NCBI RefSeq assembly: GCF_029607905.1
Contig: NZ_JAPHEH010000001.1
Location: 1,083,530 to 1,147,529, forward strand
Reading direction: 5' to 3'
Length of the DNA stretch: 64,000 nucleotides
DNA from: Thiovibrio frasassiensis
Lineage (GTDB): Bacteria; Desulfobacterota; Desulfobulbia; Desulfobulbales; Desulfurivibrionaceae
Part shown: one piece after another, positions 9,346 to 17,746 of the stretch
Position numbering within the stretch: position 1 is the stretch's first letter
Layout of the letters: each line of letters begins with the position of its first letter
Notes under the pieces: generated by a model
Told to the model about the DNA's origin: nothing
The model's database searches: none
What the model saw: the letters and a program-made list of their open reading frames with translations, nothing else
Program-made: the position numbers and the translations under genes

Positions 9346-10818
9346 ATGGGAGAGAATTACTTCAACAGCCTGCCGCTGCGTTTGCAGCTTGATGAGCTTG
9401 GTCAGTGCCGCTTCATGGACTCTTCCGAGTTCAACGGGGTTAAGGCGCTCAAGGGCAAGAAAATCGTCATTGTCGGCTGCGGCGCCCAAGGGCTGCACCA
9501 GGGGTTGAATCTCCGGGACAGCGGCCTCGATGTTTCCTATGCCCTGCGCGAGGAAGCGATCAAAACCAAGCGTCAGTCCTATAAGAATGCGCACGGCAAC
9601 GGCTTTACCGTGGGCACCTTCGAGCAGTTGATCCCCAAGGCCGATCTGGTCATCAACCTCACCCCGGACAAGCAGCACACCAAGGTGGTCTCCGTTATCA
9701 TGCCGCTGATGAAGAAAGGGGCAACCCTCTCCTACTCCCACGGCTTCAACATCGTGGAAGAGGGCATGGAGATCCGCAAGGATCTCACGGTCATCATGGT
9801 TGCGCCCAAGTCCCCCGGCACCGAGGTGCGGGAGGAGTACAAGCGCGGCTTCGGCGTGCCCACCCTGATCGCGGTGCATCGTGCCAACGACCCCCAAGGC
9901 AAGGGGTGGGATCTGGCCAAGGCCTATGCCTGCGGCACCGGCGGCGACCGGGCCGGCGTCCTGGAGTCTTCCTTTGTTGCCGAGGTCAAGTCCGACCTGA
10001 TGGGCGAGCAGACCATCCTCTGCGGCATGCTCCAGGCCGGCTCCTTGCTGTGCTACGACAAGATGATCGAAAAGGGCATGGAGAGCGGCTATGCCTCCAA
10101 GCTGGTTCAGTTCGGCTGGGAGACCATTACCGAGGCCTTGAAGCACGGCGGCATCACCACCATGATGGACCGCCTCTCCAATCCGGCCAAGATCAAGGCG
10201 TTCTATCTCGCCGAGGACCTCAAGGAGATCCTGCAGCCGCTCTTTGAAAAGCATATGGACGACATCATGAGCGGCCATTTCTCCAAGACCATGATGGAAG
10301 ACTGGGCCAAGGACGACAAAAACCTCCTCAAATGGCGGGCGGCCACCGCCAAAACCGCCTTTGAGAAGTCCACCTCCACCAAGAAGAAGATCAATGATCA
10401 GGAATACTTCGATAACGGCATCCTGATGGTGGCCATGGTCAAGGCCGGGGTTGAGCTGGCCTTCGACACCATGGTCTCCGCCGGGATCAAGGAAGAGTCC
10501 GCCTACTACGAGTCGCTGCACGAGGTGCCGCTCATCGCCAATACCATCGCGCGGAAGAAGCTCTACGAGATGAACGTGGTCATCTCCGACACCGCCGAGT
10601 ACGGCTGCTACCTCTTTGCCCACGCCGCCGTGCCCATGCTGGCCAAATTCATGAAGAAGATCGACACCGATGTGATCGGCAAGGGTCTGGCCGTCAAGGA
10701 CAACGGGGTGAGCAACGTGGAGCTGGTCCAGGTCAACGAGGCGATCCGTTATACCGGGGTCGAAGAGGTCGGCGCGGAACTGCGCTCCTACATGGGAGCC
10801 ATGAAGCCCATTATCTAA
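9346..10818 (+). CDS. ilvC: ketol-acid reductoisomerase, class II (long form)
   Basis: Second step of valine/isoleucine synthesis: Mg-dependent alkyl migration and NADPH reduction of acetohydroxy acids. 490 residues, the length of enterobacterial and plant class II enzymes, against about 330 for the class I form. The N-terminal Rossmann motif is [19 protein letters not shown], and the duplicated C-terminal knotted domain carries the metal-binding acidic residues ([19 protein letters not shown] region). Recalled alignment with E. coli IlvC is close throughout. AAGGAG lies at 9331-9336, 9 nt before the ATG. The gene is alone, with its own regulator, promoter and terminator. Confidence 0.98.
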   Translation: MGENYFNSLPLRLQLDELGQCRFMDSSEFNGVKALKGKKIVIVGCGAQGLHQGLNLRDSGLDVSYALREEAIKTKRQSYKNAHGNGFTVGTFEQLIPKADLVINLTPDKQHTKVVSVIMPLMKKGATLSYSHGFNIVEEGMEIRKDLTVIMVAPKSPGTEVREEYKRGFGVPTLIAVHRANDPQGKGWDLAKAYACGTGGDRAGVLESSFVAEVKSDLMGEQTILCGMLQAGSLLCYDKMIEKGMESGYASKLVQFGWETITEALKHGGITTMMDRLSNPAKIKAFYLAEDLKEILQPLFEKHMDDIMSGHFSKTMMEDWAKDDKNLLKWRAATAKTAFEKSTSTKKKINDQEYFDNGILMVAMVKAGVELAFDTMVSAGIKEESAYYESLHEVPLIANTIARKKLYEMNVVISDTAEYGCYLFAHAAVPMLAKFMKKIDTDVIGKGLAVKDNGVSNVELVQVNEAIRYTGVEEVGAELRSYMGAMKPII

Positions 10819-10846
10819 TTGCACCGCAAGAAAAAATGATGTCGCA

Positions 10847-10878
10847 AGGGGAGGTCCGGGAGGACTTCCCCTTTTTTT
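10847..10878 (+). terminator. rho-independent terminator after ilvC
   Basis: AGGGGAGGTCC (10847-10857) pairs with GGACTTCCCCT (10861-10871/2, one G-T pair) and is followed by seven T. Confidence 0.85.
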
Positions 10879-11113
10879 GTCCGCGGCCCGCAGGCTGGCC
10901 TAACAAAAATTGCGGTGCCCTCGGGCAACTATTTTATGATACACTCATTATATCTTTGGCGGGTGTTTGTTCGTACAATCAGCCAATACACAGAGGAGGA
11001 AAAAGAATGCGGAAACGGGCATGAATCGGGTTGGTCATGGTCTGGCAGAGCCGGAAGCAGCTTTTCCGGCCGGAGAAAAATCAAGCATAAATTCACTCAC
11101 AAGGGGGAGCCTC

Positions 11114-11455
11114 ATGAAGCTATTGAGCCTGTTTGTTAACGTTCTTCTCGTTACTCTGCTGGTATCATTTCTCGGCTGTGCCTCCACGGCAAAGCAAGAG
11201 GGAACCGGAGAGTATTTTGACGACTCGGTCATTACCGCCAAGGTAAAGGCGGAAATTTTCAACGACGCATCCCTGAAGTCCAGCGAGATCAACGTGGAAA
11301 CGTTCAAAGGCGTGGTGCAGTTGAGTGGCTTCGTCAATTCCCAGGCCGATATTAATCGGGCGGTCGCAGTTGCCCGTACCGTTAAGGGGGTCTCCTCGGT
11401 TAAGAACAACATGTTGGTTAAGCAGTCGAAGAAAAAGGTTATTGAGGGTTGCTGA
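11114..11455 (+). CDS. BON-domain lipoprotein, OsmY-like
   Basis: 113 residues from the ATG at 11114 with AAGGGGGAG at 11101-11109; longer in-frame starts run through the leader. A signal peptide ends in a lipobox, SFLGC, with the lipidated cysteine near residue 22. The remainder is one BON domain (about residues 35-105: DDSVITAKVKAEI, a central VVQLSGFV and a final KGVSSVKNN), a fold thought to bind phospholipid membranes. OsmY-type proteins act in the envelope under osmotic or other stress. The 295-bp stretch between ilvC and this gene holds the ilvC terminator and otherwise nothing I can name. Three more small envelope-stress-type genes follow. Confidence 0.88.
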   Translation: MKLLSLFVNVLLVTLLVSFLGCASTAKQEGTGEYFDDSVITAKVKAEIFNDASLKSSEINVETFKGVVQLSGFVNSQADINRAVAVARTVKGVSSVKNNMLVKQSKKKVIEGC

Positions 11456-11517
11456 GTGCGACCTCGACCGGAAACAACAGGCACCTTAAGCAGGCAGTAA
11501 CGCGGCTCTGTTTTGCG

Positions 11518-11572
11518 CCAAGTCCTACGGTGCTTTCCGAAGGGTTCTTCTGGGAAGCACAGTAGGACTTGG
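11518..11572. other. long inverted repeat in the leader between BON and small membrane gene
   Basis: Two 18-bp arms, CCAAGTCCTACGGTGCTT (11518-11535) and its reverse complement with one mismatch (11555-11572), separated by 19 nt. There is no T-tract, so it is not an ordinary terminator. It could be an RNA structure, a protein site or an inserted palindrome. Confidence 0.6.
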
Positions 11573-11644
11573 CCAGAGTAATCGACAATGTTCTGTTTGC
11601 CGGGTCCTGCTTGGGACAGGAGCTGTTTCCCGTAGGAATAAATC

Positions 11645-11705
11645 GGTGAAAACGACCGTTGATTTTTGGCCCGCCGCGCCGCACTCCACCCTTTCCGTTT
11701 TCACC
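11645..11705. other. exact 10-bp inverted repeat upstream of the lmo0937-like gene
   Basis: GGTGAAAACG (11645-11654) and CGTTTTCACC (11696-11705) are perfect complements 41 nt apart and end 25 bp before the start codon. They could close a leader stem-loop. The 275-bp gap around them has no gene. Confidence 0.4.
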
Positions 11706-11730
11706 AACAGACGAAATAAAGGAAGAGCAT

Positions 11731-11880
11731 ATGTTGCGGACGATTGCGGTGATCATGATAATTCTTTGGGCCCTGGGGTTGATCAGCAGCCACACGATGG
11801 GCGGTTTTATTCATCTCCTGCTGGTCATTGCCATTGTTGTTGTGCTGCTCAACATCATCCAGGGTCGGCGTCGCAGGTAA
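11731..11880 (+). CDS. lmo0937-family small membrane protein
   Basis: A 49-residue protein; the ATG at 11731 follows GGAAGAG. The product is two hydrophobic helices (about 1-18 and 24-43) around a glycine turn with an SSHTMGGF motif, and ends in QGRRRR. This is the pattern of the short lmo0937/DUF5670-type membrane proteins found with stress genes in many bacteria. Function is unknown; induction with the neighbouring BON protein is likely from position. Confidence 0.75.
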   Translation: MLRTIAVIMIILWALGLISSHTMGGFIHLLLVIAIVVVLLNIIQGRRRR

Positions 11881-11931
11881 CCGGCGGGAGAGGATCTTTT
11901 TTTAGTCCATTTGATAACAAAAAGGAACGAA

Positions 11932-12153
11932 ATGAAAACAAACACGGTGCTCGCCATCACGCTCATCGCCATTGGGATTCTGGCCCTTACCTATCAAGGG
12001 ATCACCTACACGACAGAAGAGAAGGTCGTCGATCTCGGTCCTATCCAGATGACGGCGGAGAAGACGAAAACGCTTCCGCTGCCGCCGATTGTGGGGGCGG
12101 TTACGCTGGTGGCCGGTATTGTTTTGTTGGTCAGGGGCGGAAAAAGCGGCTGA
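11932..12153 (+). CDS. DUF3185-like membrane protein
   Basis: 73 residues from the ATG at 11932 (AAAGGAA at 11921-11927). Two membrane helices (about 4-22 and 52-70) flank a soluble segment with the conserved-looking run TYTTEEKVVDLGPIQMTAE. I recall this as the DUF3185 pattern, often found beside BON or CsbD stress proteins. No enzymatic residues are evident. It is the third gene in a run of four small envelope genes on the same strand. Confidence 0.7.
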   Translation: MKTNTVLAITLIAIGILALTYQGITYTTEEKVVDLGPIQMTAEKTKTLPLPPIVGAVTLVAGIVLLVRGGKSG

Positions 12154-12219
12154 TGGCTACGGAATGTTGCAACAACGCAGAGATTGTTCCGCGCTTCTAT
12201 TTGGTCACAAGGTGAAACT

Positions 12220-12459
12220 ATGTGGAATCAGGATTGTTGGGCCGGCTGGGGACATGGCCCGGGGTTTGGCGGGATGATCATGATGTTGGTGTTTTGGGCG
12301 CTGATTATTGCCGGTATCGTTATGTTCGTTGACTGGATTAGAAAGAGGAAATTACCCCGCCATGGGGAGACGCCTCTGGACATTCTGAAAAAGCGTTATG
12401 CCCAGGGCGAGATCGACAAGGACGAATTCGACCGGATAAAAAAGGATCTGGAATCATAG
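12220..12459 (+). CDS. SHOCT-domain membrane protein
   Basis: 79 residues from the ATG at 12220, preceded by AAGGTGAAACT; a start at 12184 is possible but has no ribosome site. The N-terminal part is rich in Trp/Gly, followed by one membrane helix (about residues 17-39), a basic patch and a C-terminal SHOCT domain (PLDILKKRYAQGEIDKDEF). SHOCT is a short oligomerisation module at protein ends. This membrane-plus-SHOCT layout is common in metal and envelope stress loci; no specific role is shown here. Confidence 0.8.
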   Translation: MWNQDCWAGWGHGPGFGGMIMMLVFWALIIAGIVMFVDWIRKRKLPRHGETPLDILKKRYAQGEIDKDEFDRIKKDLES

Positions 12460-12514
12460 GGCCTTCGGCTTCAAGGGATTGAGCCGTGTTCCCGTCCAGA
12501 CAGCCGGGCCTGCA

Positions 12515-14317
12515 TCAGTCGGTGCCCCGCACCAGGGCGGTCAGGGTTCGCACCGTTTCCTTCATCTGTTCCGCCTGCGCGTTCAGCTCTTCCGAGGCGC
12601 TGGCCGTTTCTTCGGCAGTGGCCGCGTTCTGCTGGGTCACCGTATCCAGCTCGGTAACCGCCAGATTCACCTGGCCGACCCCGGTGGCCTGTTCCTGTGA
12701 GGCATTGGCGATCTCGCTCATCAGCATGGCAATCTTGGCGGTGCTCTCGGCTGCTTCCCGGAAAGAGAGGTTGGTGGCCGACACCAGTTTGGAGCCTGCC
12801 TGCACCTTGCTCACCGTGCCCTCGATCAGCCCGGCGGTGTTTTTTGCCGCCTCCGAGGCCCGCATGGCCAGATTGCGCACCTCGTCGGCCACCACGGCAA
12901 AGCCGGCCCCGGCTTCCCCGGCCCGGGCCGCTTCCACCGCCGCATTCAGGGCCAGCAGGTTGGTCTGGAAGGCGATCTCGTCAATGGTTTTGACGATCTT
13001 GGAGGTCTCTTCGCTGGCCTTGGCAATCTCACCCATGGACTGGGTCAGCAAGCCCATGGATTCATTGGCCGTGTCGATCACTTGTCGGGCCTCGCCCGCC
13101 AGGGTATTGGCCTGAGCGACATTGTCGGCGTTCTGTTTGGTGACGGCGGCTATTTCTTCCAGGGAGGCCGAGGTTTCCTCGATGGCGGCGGCCTGATTCC
13201 CGGCGCCGTCCGCCAGGGACTGGCTCACGGAAGAGACCTGGCCCGCCGCTGCGTTCACCTCCGTCGCGCCGTTGGTCAGCTCATCGCTGATCTGTTCCAG
13301 GGTGCCTACGATGAGCGAGGAAAGATAGGCCGCCATCAAAACGCTGAGGGCAATGACGATCAGGGCCGAGCTTGCGGTGCTGATCAGCGAGGACCTGCCC
13401 TCCTGCATATGGCTGTCCGCCAGGGCTACAAGATCCGCCCCGAGCCAGGTTTCCACCTCTTTCATCAGTTCGATTTTTTTGGTTATGGTGTCAAACCAGT
13501 GCTCCGGTTGGATGCCGAAGCCGCCCTCCAGATGTCTGTCCAGGGCGACGGTCTCCATGGCGGCAACCTCCCCCACTGCCGGGGCGGTCATCTTTTCCTT
13601 GTAAAATTCCTTGGCTTGGTCCTCGGCAAAGGCCTGAAAAGTATCGAGAAAAACCTTCTGGGCCGAGAGGATTTCCACGCATTGCCGGTACATCCCGGGG
13701 GCGAAGCTGTCGTTGGCAAAGGTGTTGCTCAGCACCGCCCGCTCGATTCCCATTCGTTCCTTGGCCTCCACAAAATTGTAGTAGGCGGTGAGGGCCTTCA
13801 TGATTTTCTGGTCCGGGCTGGTCCGGGCGATCATGGGGATGGTGCTCAGAAAGTCATGGATCACCCCGGTGTAAAAACCGATGGCCTCGGATCCGGCAAT
13901 GGCCTGGGCATCGACCTGCTGGCGGAGCGTGGTGATTGTGCCGATTCCGGCCAGCGCGGTTTGCAATTTTTCGCGCAGGGCGGGATCTGCTTTGTCGGCC
14001 TTGGAATGGGCGAGAAAATCCTGGAGCGCCGCGATCCGTTGGTCGGTTTCCCCGCGCTGGGCCGGAAGGCGGTCCGCGAATTTCAGCCCCTTGCTGCCGA
14101 GAAAACCGGCGGTCATGCCCCGCTCCTTCTGAGCTTCGTGGGCAATCTCCGTGTTGAGGGCGGCGATGGCGGCCAGCTCCTTGAGGGACTCGGCTTGCCG
14201 GAGATTGGTGTAGCTCTCGGCGCTGTTGAGGAGGAGACTGGCGACCAGAAACAGCAGAGGCAGACAAACAAGCAGCCGCAACATGCCTTTGATGGTGAGT
14301 TGTTTGACGAAATTCAT
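12515..14317 (-). CDS. methyl-accepting chemotaxis protein with NIT-like sensor domain
   Basis: 600 residues. A membrane helix (about 11-31) is followed by a large all-helical periplasmic region resembling the NIT (nitrate/nitrite-sensing) domain, with signature stretches [17 protein letters not shown] and [15 protein letters not shown] second helix is at about 310-335. The cytoplasmic signalling hairpin includes the highly conserved tip [20 protein letters not shown] followed by [13 protein letters not shown]. No HAMP domain is obvious and no C-terminal CheR-tethering pentapeptide is present. It is a lone gene on the minus strand. The ligand is an inference from fold; nitrate, nitrite or another small molecule is possible. 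Confidence 0.93.
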   Translation of the reverse strand: MNFVKQLTIKGMLRLLVCLPLLFLVASLLLNSAESYTNLRQAESLKELAAIAALNTEIAHEAQKERGMTAGFLGSKGLKFADRLPAQRGETDQRIAALQDFLAHSKADKADPALREKLQTALAGIGTITTLRQQVDAQAIAGSEAIGFYTGVIHDFLSTIPMIARTSPDQKIMKALTAYYNFVEAKERMGIERAVLSNTFANDSFAPGMYRQCVEILSAQKVFLDTFQAFAEDQAKEFYKEKMTAPAVGEVAAMETVALDRHLEGGFGIQPEHWFDTITKKIELMKEVETWLGADLVALADSHMQEGRSSLISTASSALIVIALSVLMAAYLSSLIVGTLEQISDELTNGATEVNAAAGQVSSVSQSLADGAGNQAAAIEETSASLEEIAAVTKQNADNVAQANTLAGEARQVIDTANESMGLLTQSMGEIAKASEETSKIVKTIDEIAFQTNLLALNAAVEAARAGEAGAGFAVVADEVRNLAMRASEAAKNTAGLIEGTVSKVQAGSKLVSATNLSFREAAESTAKIAMLMSEIANASQEQATGVGQVNLAVTELDTVTQQNAATAEETASASEELNAQAEQMKETVRTLTALVRGTD

Positions 14318-14440
14318 GGGCGTGGGATCCTTGTGGTCTGGTGTGCGTTTCCCCTCAACGTGATCACCGTAGCATGCCCACGAAACAACCGAACTGACTT
14401 AAGTCAAGGCTGAGTGATGTTCTCTGGAATTATCAGCATA

Positions 14441-14875
14441 TTATCGCGACTGCAGGGGAAGCCCCGCACCCTTCCAGGCGCTGATGCCGCCCCCCAGGTT
14501 ATAGATCTCCCCGTACCCCTTCCCGGAAAAATACTGGCCCACCGCATAACTGCGCCCGCCCACGGCGCAGATCAACAAAAGGGGCTGCCCGGTGGGCAGA
14601 GTCATTCTGCCTTGGGCCAGTTCGCCAAACGGCATGAGCTGCGAGCCGGCAATGGACCCCTCGTTCAGCTCCTGCGGCGAGCGGACATCCACCAGCACCA
14701 AGTCCTTGCGGCTTTCGATGAGGGCCTTGGCCTCCGGCGGGGACAGGGAGCGGAAGATGGGAGGCGCTTCTGAACCGGCAGGGACCTCTTGGTTTTCCGG
14801 CGGGTTATGGTCGGAGCAGGCGGCGGTGAGCAGAAGCAGGATCAGGACGGCGCTCAGGTGGAGATATCGTTTCAT
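14441..14875 (-). CDS. rhodanese-domain lipoprotein
   Basis: 144 residues. The N-terminus is a lipoprotein signal ending LLTAAC (lipid cysteine near residue 20), so the domain acts at the membrane surface outside the cytoplasm. The rhodanese fold occupies about 45-140, with VDVRSPQELNEGSI and the active-site loop ICAVGGRSY, whose cysteine would carry the persulfide. It is last in the yedF-cysteine desulfurase run, 16 bp behind. A role in sulfur transfer is expected from the family; the periplasmic location separates it from the two cytoplasmic partners. Confidence 0.88.
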   Translation of the reverse strand: MKRYLHLSAVLILLLLTAACSDHNPPENQEVPAGSEAPPIFRSLSPPEAKALIESRKDLVLVDVRSPQELNEGSIAGSQLMPFGELAQGRMTLPTGQPLLLICAVGGRSYAVGQYFSGKGYGEIYNLGGGISAWKGAGLPLQSR

Positions 14876-14891
14876 GGGGGGCCAATGGCTC

Positions 14892-16046
14892 TCAGGTTGT
14901 GCTGATTTGCTTTAAAGCGGCGAGCACGGTCTGGATCTCGGCTTCGGTGTTGAAAAAGCCGGGGGAAAGCCGCAGGGTGCCCTGGGGAAAGGTCCCGATG
15001 CTGCGGTGGGCCGCAGGCGCGCAATGGAGCCCGGCCCTGGCCATGATTGCGTAATTGCGGTCGAGGAGAAAGGCGAGATCGGATACGCTTTTGCCTGCCA
15101 TGGTCAGGGAAACGGCCGAGCCTCTGTTGGCGCTGGCCGCTGGCCCGTGCACGGTGATGCCTTCTATCTGGCTTAACCCCTCCAGCAGCAGCCGGGTGAG
15201 ATGCGCTTCGTGGCGCCGGATCGTTTCCCGGCCGGTTTTTTGAATAAAGGCCAAACCCGCGGCCAACCCGCCGATCCCGAGGGTATTGGGCGTTCCCGAC
15301 TCAAAACAGTCCGGCATCTGTTGCGGCTGCTCCTCGAGTTCCGAATTGCTGCCCGTGCCGCCCATCTTGAGCGGCGGGGCCATAATCCCTTCCCGGAGGA
15401 GAAAGCCGCCGGTGCCGGGGGGGCCGAATAGCCCCTTGTGCCCGGTGAAGGCGAGAAAATCGATGCCCATCCCCTCCATCTTGAGGGGGAAAACCCCGGC
15501 GGACTGCGCCGCGTCCACCATCAGCAGCGCCCCGCCCTTGCGGACCCCGATGGCGGCAAGATCGGCCATGGCACCGGTCACATTGGAGACATGGTTGATG
15601 ATGAGCAGCCGGGTTTTGTCGTGCAGGTGGTTGGGGATATCGTCCGGATCGATACCGCCGGTGATATCGGTGGGGAGAATCTCAAGGCGGATGCCCCGGG
15701 TTTTTTCCAGGTACCGCAGGGGGCGCATCACCGAGTTGTGTTCCATGCCCGTGGTCAGCACGTGGTCGCCGGGTTCGAGCAGCCCGAAAATCCCTACGTT
15801 AAGGGCCTCGGTCACATTGCTGGTGAATGCCACCCGGCTTGAGTCCGGGCAGTCGAAAAATTCGGCAATCCGTTCACGCGCTTCGAAGATCACCCGGCTG
15901 GCGGCCAGGGAAAAGCGGTGCGCCGAGCGGCCGGGGCTTAAGGAAATCTCCTGGATCAGCCGGTGCATGGCCTCTGCCACCTCCGGGGGCTTGGGAAAGG
16001 AGGTGGCGGCGTTGTCGAGATAGATGGGGGAAGATGAATCGGGCAT
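14892..16046 (-). CDS. cysteine desulfurase family protein (class V aminotransferase)
   Basis: 384 residues. PLP-dependent removal of sulfur (or selenium) from cysteine, leaving a persulfide on an active-site cysteine. The PLP lysine is in TGHKGLFGP, and the catalytic cysteine lies in the late loop ARAGLHCAPAAH. The family is the NifS/SufS-like group (start YLDNAATSFPKP) seen next to yedF in selenium-using anaerobes. It begins 27 bp after the yedF stop on the same strand. It could feed YedF, the rhodanese or Fe-S assembly; the exact acceptor cannot be read. Confidence 0.9.
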   Translation of the reverse strand: MPDSSSPIYLDNAATSFPKPPEVAEAMHRLIQEISLSPGRSAHRFSLAASRVIFEARERIAEFFDCPDSSRVAFTSNVTEALNVGIFGLLEPGDHVLTTGMEHNSVMRPLRYLEKTRGIRLEILPTDITGGIDPDDIPNHLHDKTRLLIINHVSNVTGAMADLAAIGVRKGGALLMVDAAQSAGVFPLKMEGMGIDFLAFTGHKGLFGPPGTGGFLLREGIMAPPLKMGGTGSNSELEEQPQQMPDCFESGTPNTLGIGGLAAGLAFIQKTGRETIRRHEAHLTRLLLEGLSQIEGITVHGPAASANRGSAVSLTMAGKSVSDLAFLLDRNYAIMARAGLHCAPAAHRSIGTFPQGTLRLSPGFFNTEAEIQTVLAALKQISTT

Positions 16047-16073
16047 AATGAGGGGGGAAGAGGTCTGCCGCCT

Positions 16074-16688
16074 TCAGTAGGGGCTGGCCACTTTGTTGGC
16101 CTGGGCCATGGCGTCCATGATTTCGAACATGTTGGTGACCTGGCCCACCAGCAGGGAGTCCTTGAGATGCAAAAAATCCAGGCAGGTACCGCAGGAATAA
16201 ATTTCCACCCCCAGATCGGCCAGCTCGCGAAGGGGCGCGATCAGGTCGGATTCGGAGGCGGTGATTTTCACCCCGGTGTTGTAAAAGAAGATCTTGCCGG
16301 GCAGAGGGCTGAGGCTCTTGATCGTCTTGATATAGGCCCGCATGAGGATGTTGCCCAGTGCATCGTCGCCCCTGCCCATGGTCTCGGCGGGAATGACGTA
16401 GATCAAGGCGTTGCCGGGCAGGTCGCAACGGTACTCCTCCTCCGGGGCTGGCGTCTTGGCCGCGCCTTCATCTGTACCCTTGCTGATCGTGATGTGGCGG
16501 GTCTCTCCAGAGGAGCGAACTGCCACTGCGCACCCCATGCTTTTGCCGAAGCGTTCCAGGTTGCTTTGGGCTGCCTCGTTGTCAACCAGCACCTCCACCG
16601 AGCCTTGGCTCAGAGAGTCGAGCAGCTCTTTAGCCCGGATCACGGGTTGCGGGCAGGCCAAGCCCCTGCAGTCGAGGACCGTATTCAT
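16074..16688 (-). CDS. yedF: YedF sulfurtransferase-like selenium metabolism protein
   Basis: 204 residues. The N-terminal TusA/SirA domain (1-75) has the CRGLACPQP motif whose first cysteine carries sulfur or selenium. The C-terminal DsrE-like domain (about 95-200) holds YSCGTCLDF, a second likely thiol site. This two-domain form is the TIGR03527-type YedF that co-occurs with selenium utilisation. It is immediately upstream of a cysteine desulfurase, the expected donor. No selD or selA is in the window, so selenium use by this organism remains inference. Confidence 0.9.
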   Translation of the reverse strand: MNTVLDCRGLACPQPVIRAKELLDSLSQGSVEVLVDNEAAQSNLERFGKSMGCAVAVRSSGETRHITISKGTDEGAAKTPAPEEEYRCDLPGNALIYVIPAETMGRGDDALGNILMRAYIKTIKSLSPLPGKIFFYNTGVKITASESDLIAPLRELADLGVEIYSCGTCLDFLHLKDSLLVGQVTNMFEIMDAMAQANKVASPY

Positions 16689-16708
16689 AGTGTGCCTCTG
16701 GCTACCCT

Positions 16709-17056
16709 TCAGTCGTTAAAGCTTATCTGGCTGACCAGATCGCGAATGATGTCCTGGGCGGCTGGGGCAAGCTCTGGTGCGGCGAAGCCGGTGTCGTAAA
16801 AATCAGGATTGATATCGTTGGAGCTCCACATGCTCTTGGCCTCGAAATAGAGATCCTTTTGCGAGAAATATCCCTCCGGCAGCATCATCCGCAGCCTGTA
16901 GTTCCGGTTGGTGGGAATGCGCTGCTTGCTCACCAGTTTGAGGCCGCTGGTGGTCAGATCGACGAGGTGTCCGAGGAGTTCGTTGGCGTCATCATCGTAG
17001 ACCTCAAGGTAGTAGACAAGGTGTCTGCGCTTCAGGGACCGGGTTTCATCCGCCAT
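16709..17056 (-). CDS. PilZ-domain protein, possible c-di-GMP receptor
   Basis: 115 residues, a single PilZ barrel. The second binding motif is readable as DLTTSG (D-x-T-x-x-G, Thr in place of the usual Ser). The first motif is less sure: RSLKRR near residues 6-11 contains RxxxR but slightly early, and the usual second Arg position after KRRH is not Arg. Binding of c-di-GMP is therefore likely but not certain. The gene starts 9 bp after cmk and runs 20 bp before yedF, inside the hisC-cmk operon. Three c-di-GMP turnover proteins elsewhere in the window could feed it. Confidence 0.8.
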   Translation of the reverse strand: MADETRSLKRRHLVYYLEVYDDDANELLGHLVDLTTSGLKLVSKQRIPTNRNYRLRMMLPEGYFSQKDLYFEAKSMWSSNDINPDFYDTGFAAPELAPAAQDIIRDLVSQISFND

Positions 17057-17065
17057 GCTATTCTC

Positions 17066-17746
17066 CTAGGGGGCTGGGTTGGCAATGCAGGCCAGCATGT
17101 ACTCGATGACCGCCTGAGGATTCATGCTGGAAGAATCGACAATAATCGCGTCCGCTGCGGGCTTGAGCGGGGCGTGCTCTCGCATGGAGTCATCATAGTC
17201 CCGTTTGCTGATCTGGTCCAGAATTTCCTGATAGTCAACACTTTGCCCTTTTTCCGCCAGCTGCTTTTGCCGGCGACGGGCCCGTTCCTCGGCCGAGGCG
17301 TTGAGAAAGAACTTGCAAAACGCCTTGGGGAAGACCACCGTTCCCATGTCGCGGCCCTCGGCGACAATTCCGCCCTCTTCTCCCAATTGTCGCTGCAGGG
17401 CGGTGAGCTTTTCCCGCACCAGCGGGTGGGCGGAAACCCGCGAGGCAACCATGCCCATCTCCGGGGTGCGGATGGCCTGGGAAACATCCTCGCCATTGAG
17501 CGCCACCCGCACATCCTCATCGCCGTTGGGGCTGAGGGTCAGCTCGATGGCGGCCAAACATTGTGTCAGCGATTCCGTGTCGGCCAGATCGATCCCCTGC
17601 CGTTCCAGAGCCAAGCCCACGGCCCGGTACATGGCGCCGGTGTCCAGATAGGTAAAATGGAGCTTCGCGGCCAGCCCCCGGCTGATCGTGCTTTTTCCGG
17701 CGCCCGAGGGGCCGTCGATGGTGATGATCCCCTTTGGCTCAAACAC
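17066..17746 (-). CDS. cmk: cytidylate kinase
   Basis: Phosphorylates CMP/dCMP with ATP. 226 residues. The P-loop GPSGAGKST is at about 12-20, the nucleotide-binding LDTGAMYRAV follows, and the conserved EGRDMGTVVFP and RDYDDSMRE segments complete the core. The start overlaps the hisC stop by 8 bp, so translation is coupled. Many related genomes keep cmk next to rpsA, but here rpsA is 19 kb away. Confidence 0.97.
   Translation of the reverse strand: MFEPKGIITIDGPSGAGKSTISRGLAAKLHFTYLDTGAMYRAVGLALERQGIDLADTESLTQCLAAIELTLSPNGDEDVRVALNGEDVSQAIRTPEMGMVASRVSAHPLVREKLTALQRQLGEEGGIVAEGRDMGTVVFPKAFCKFFLNASAEERARRRQKQLAEKGQSVDYQEILDQISKRDYDDSMREHAPLKPAADAIIVDSSSMNPQAVIEYMLACIANPAP

Noticed and set aside
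9289-10824. 511-codon open frame antisense to ilvC
   Set aside because: Low-complexity shadow translation; ilvC on the other strand is unambiguous.
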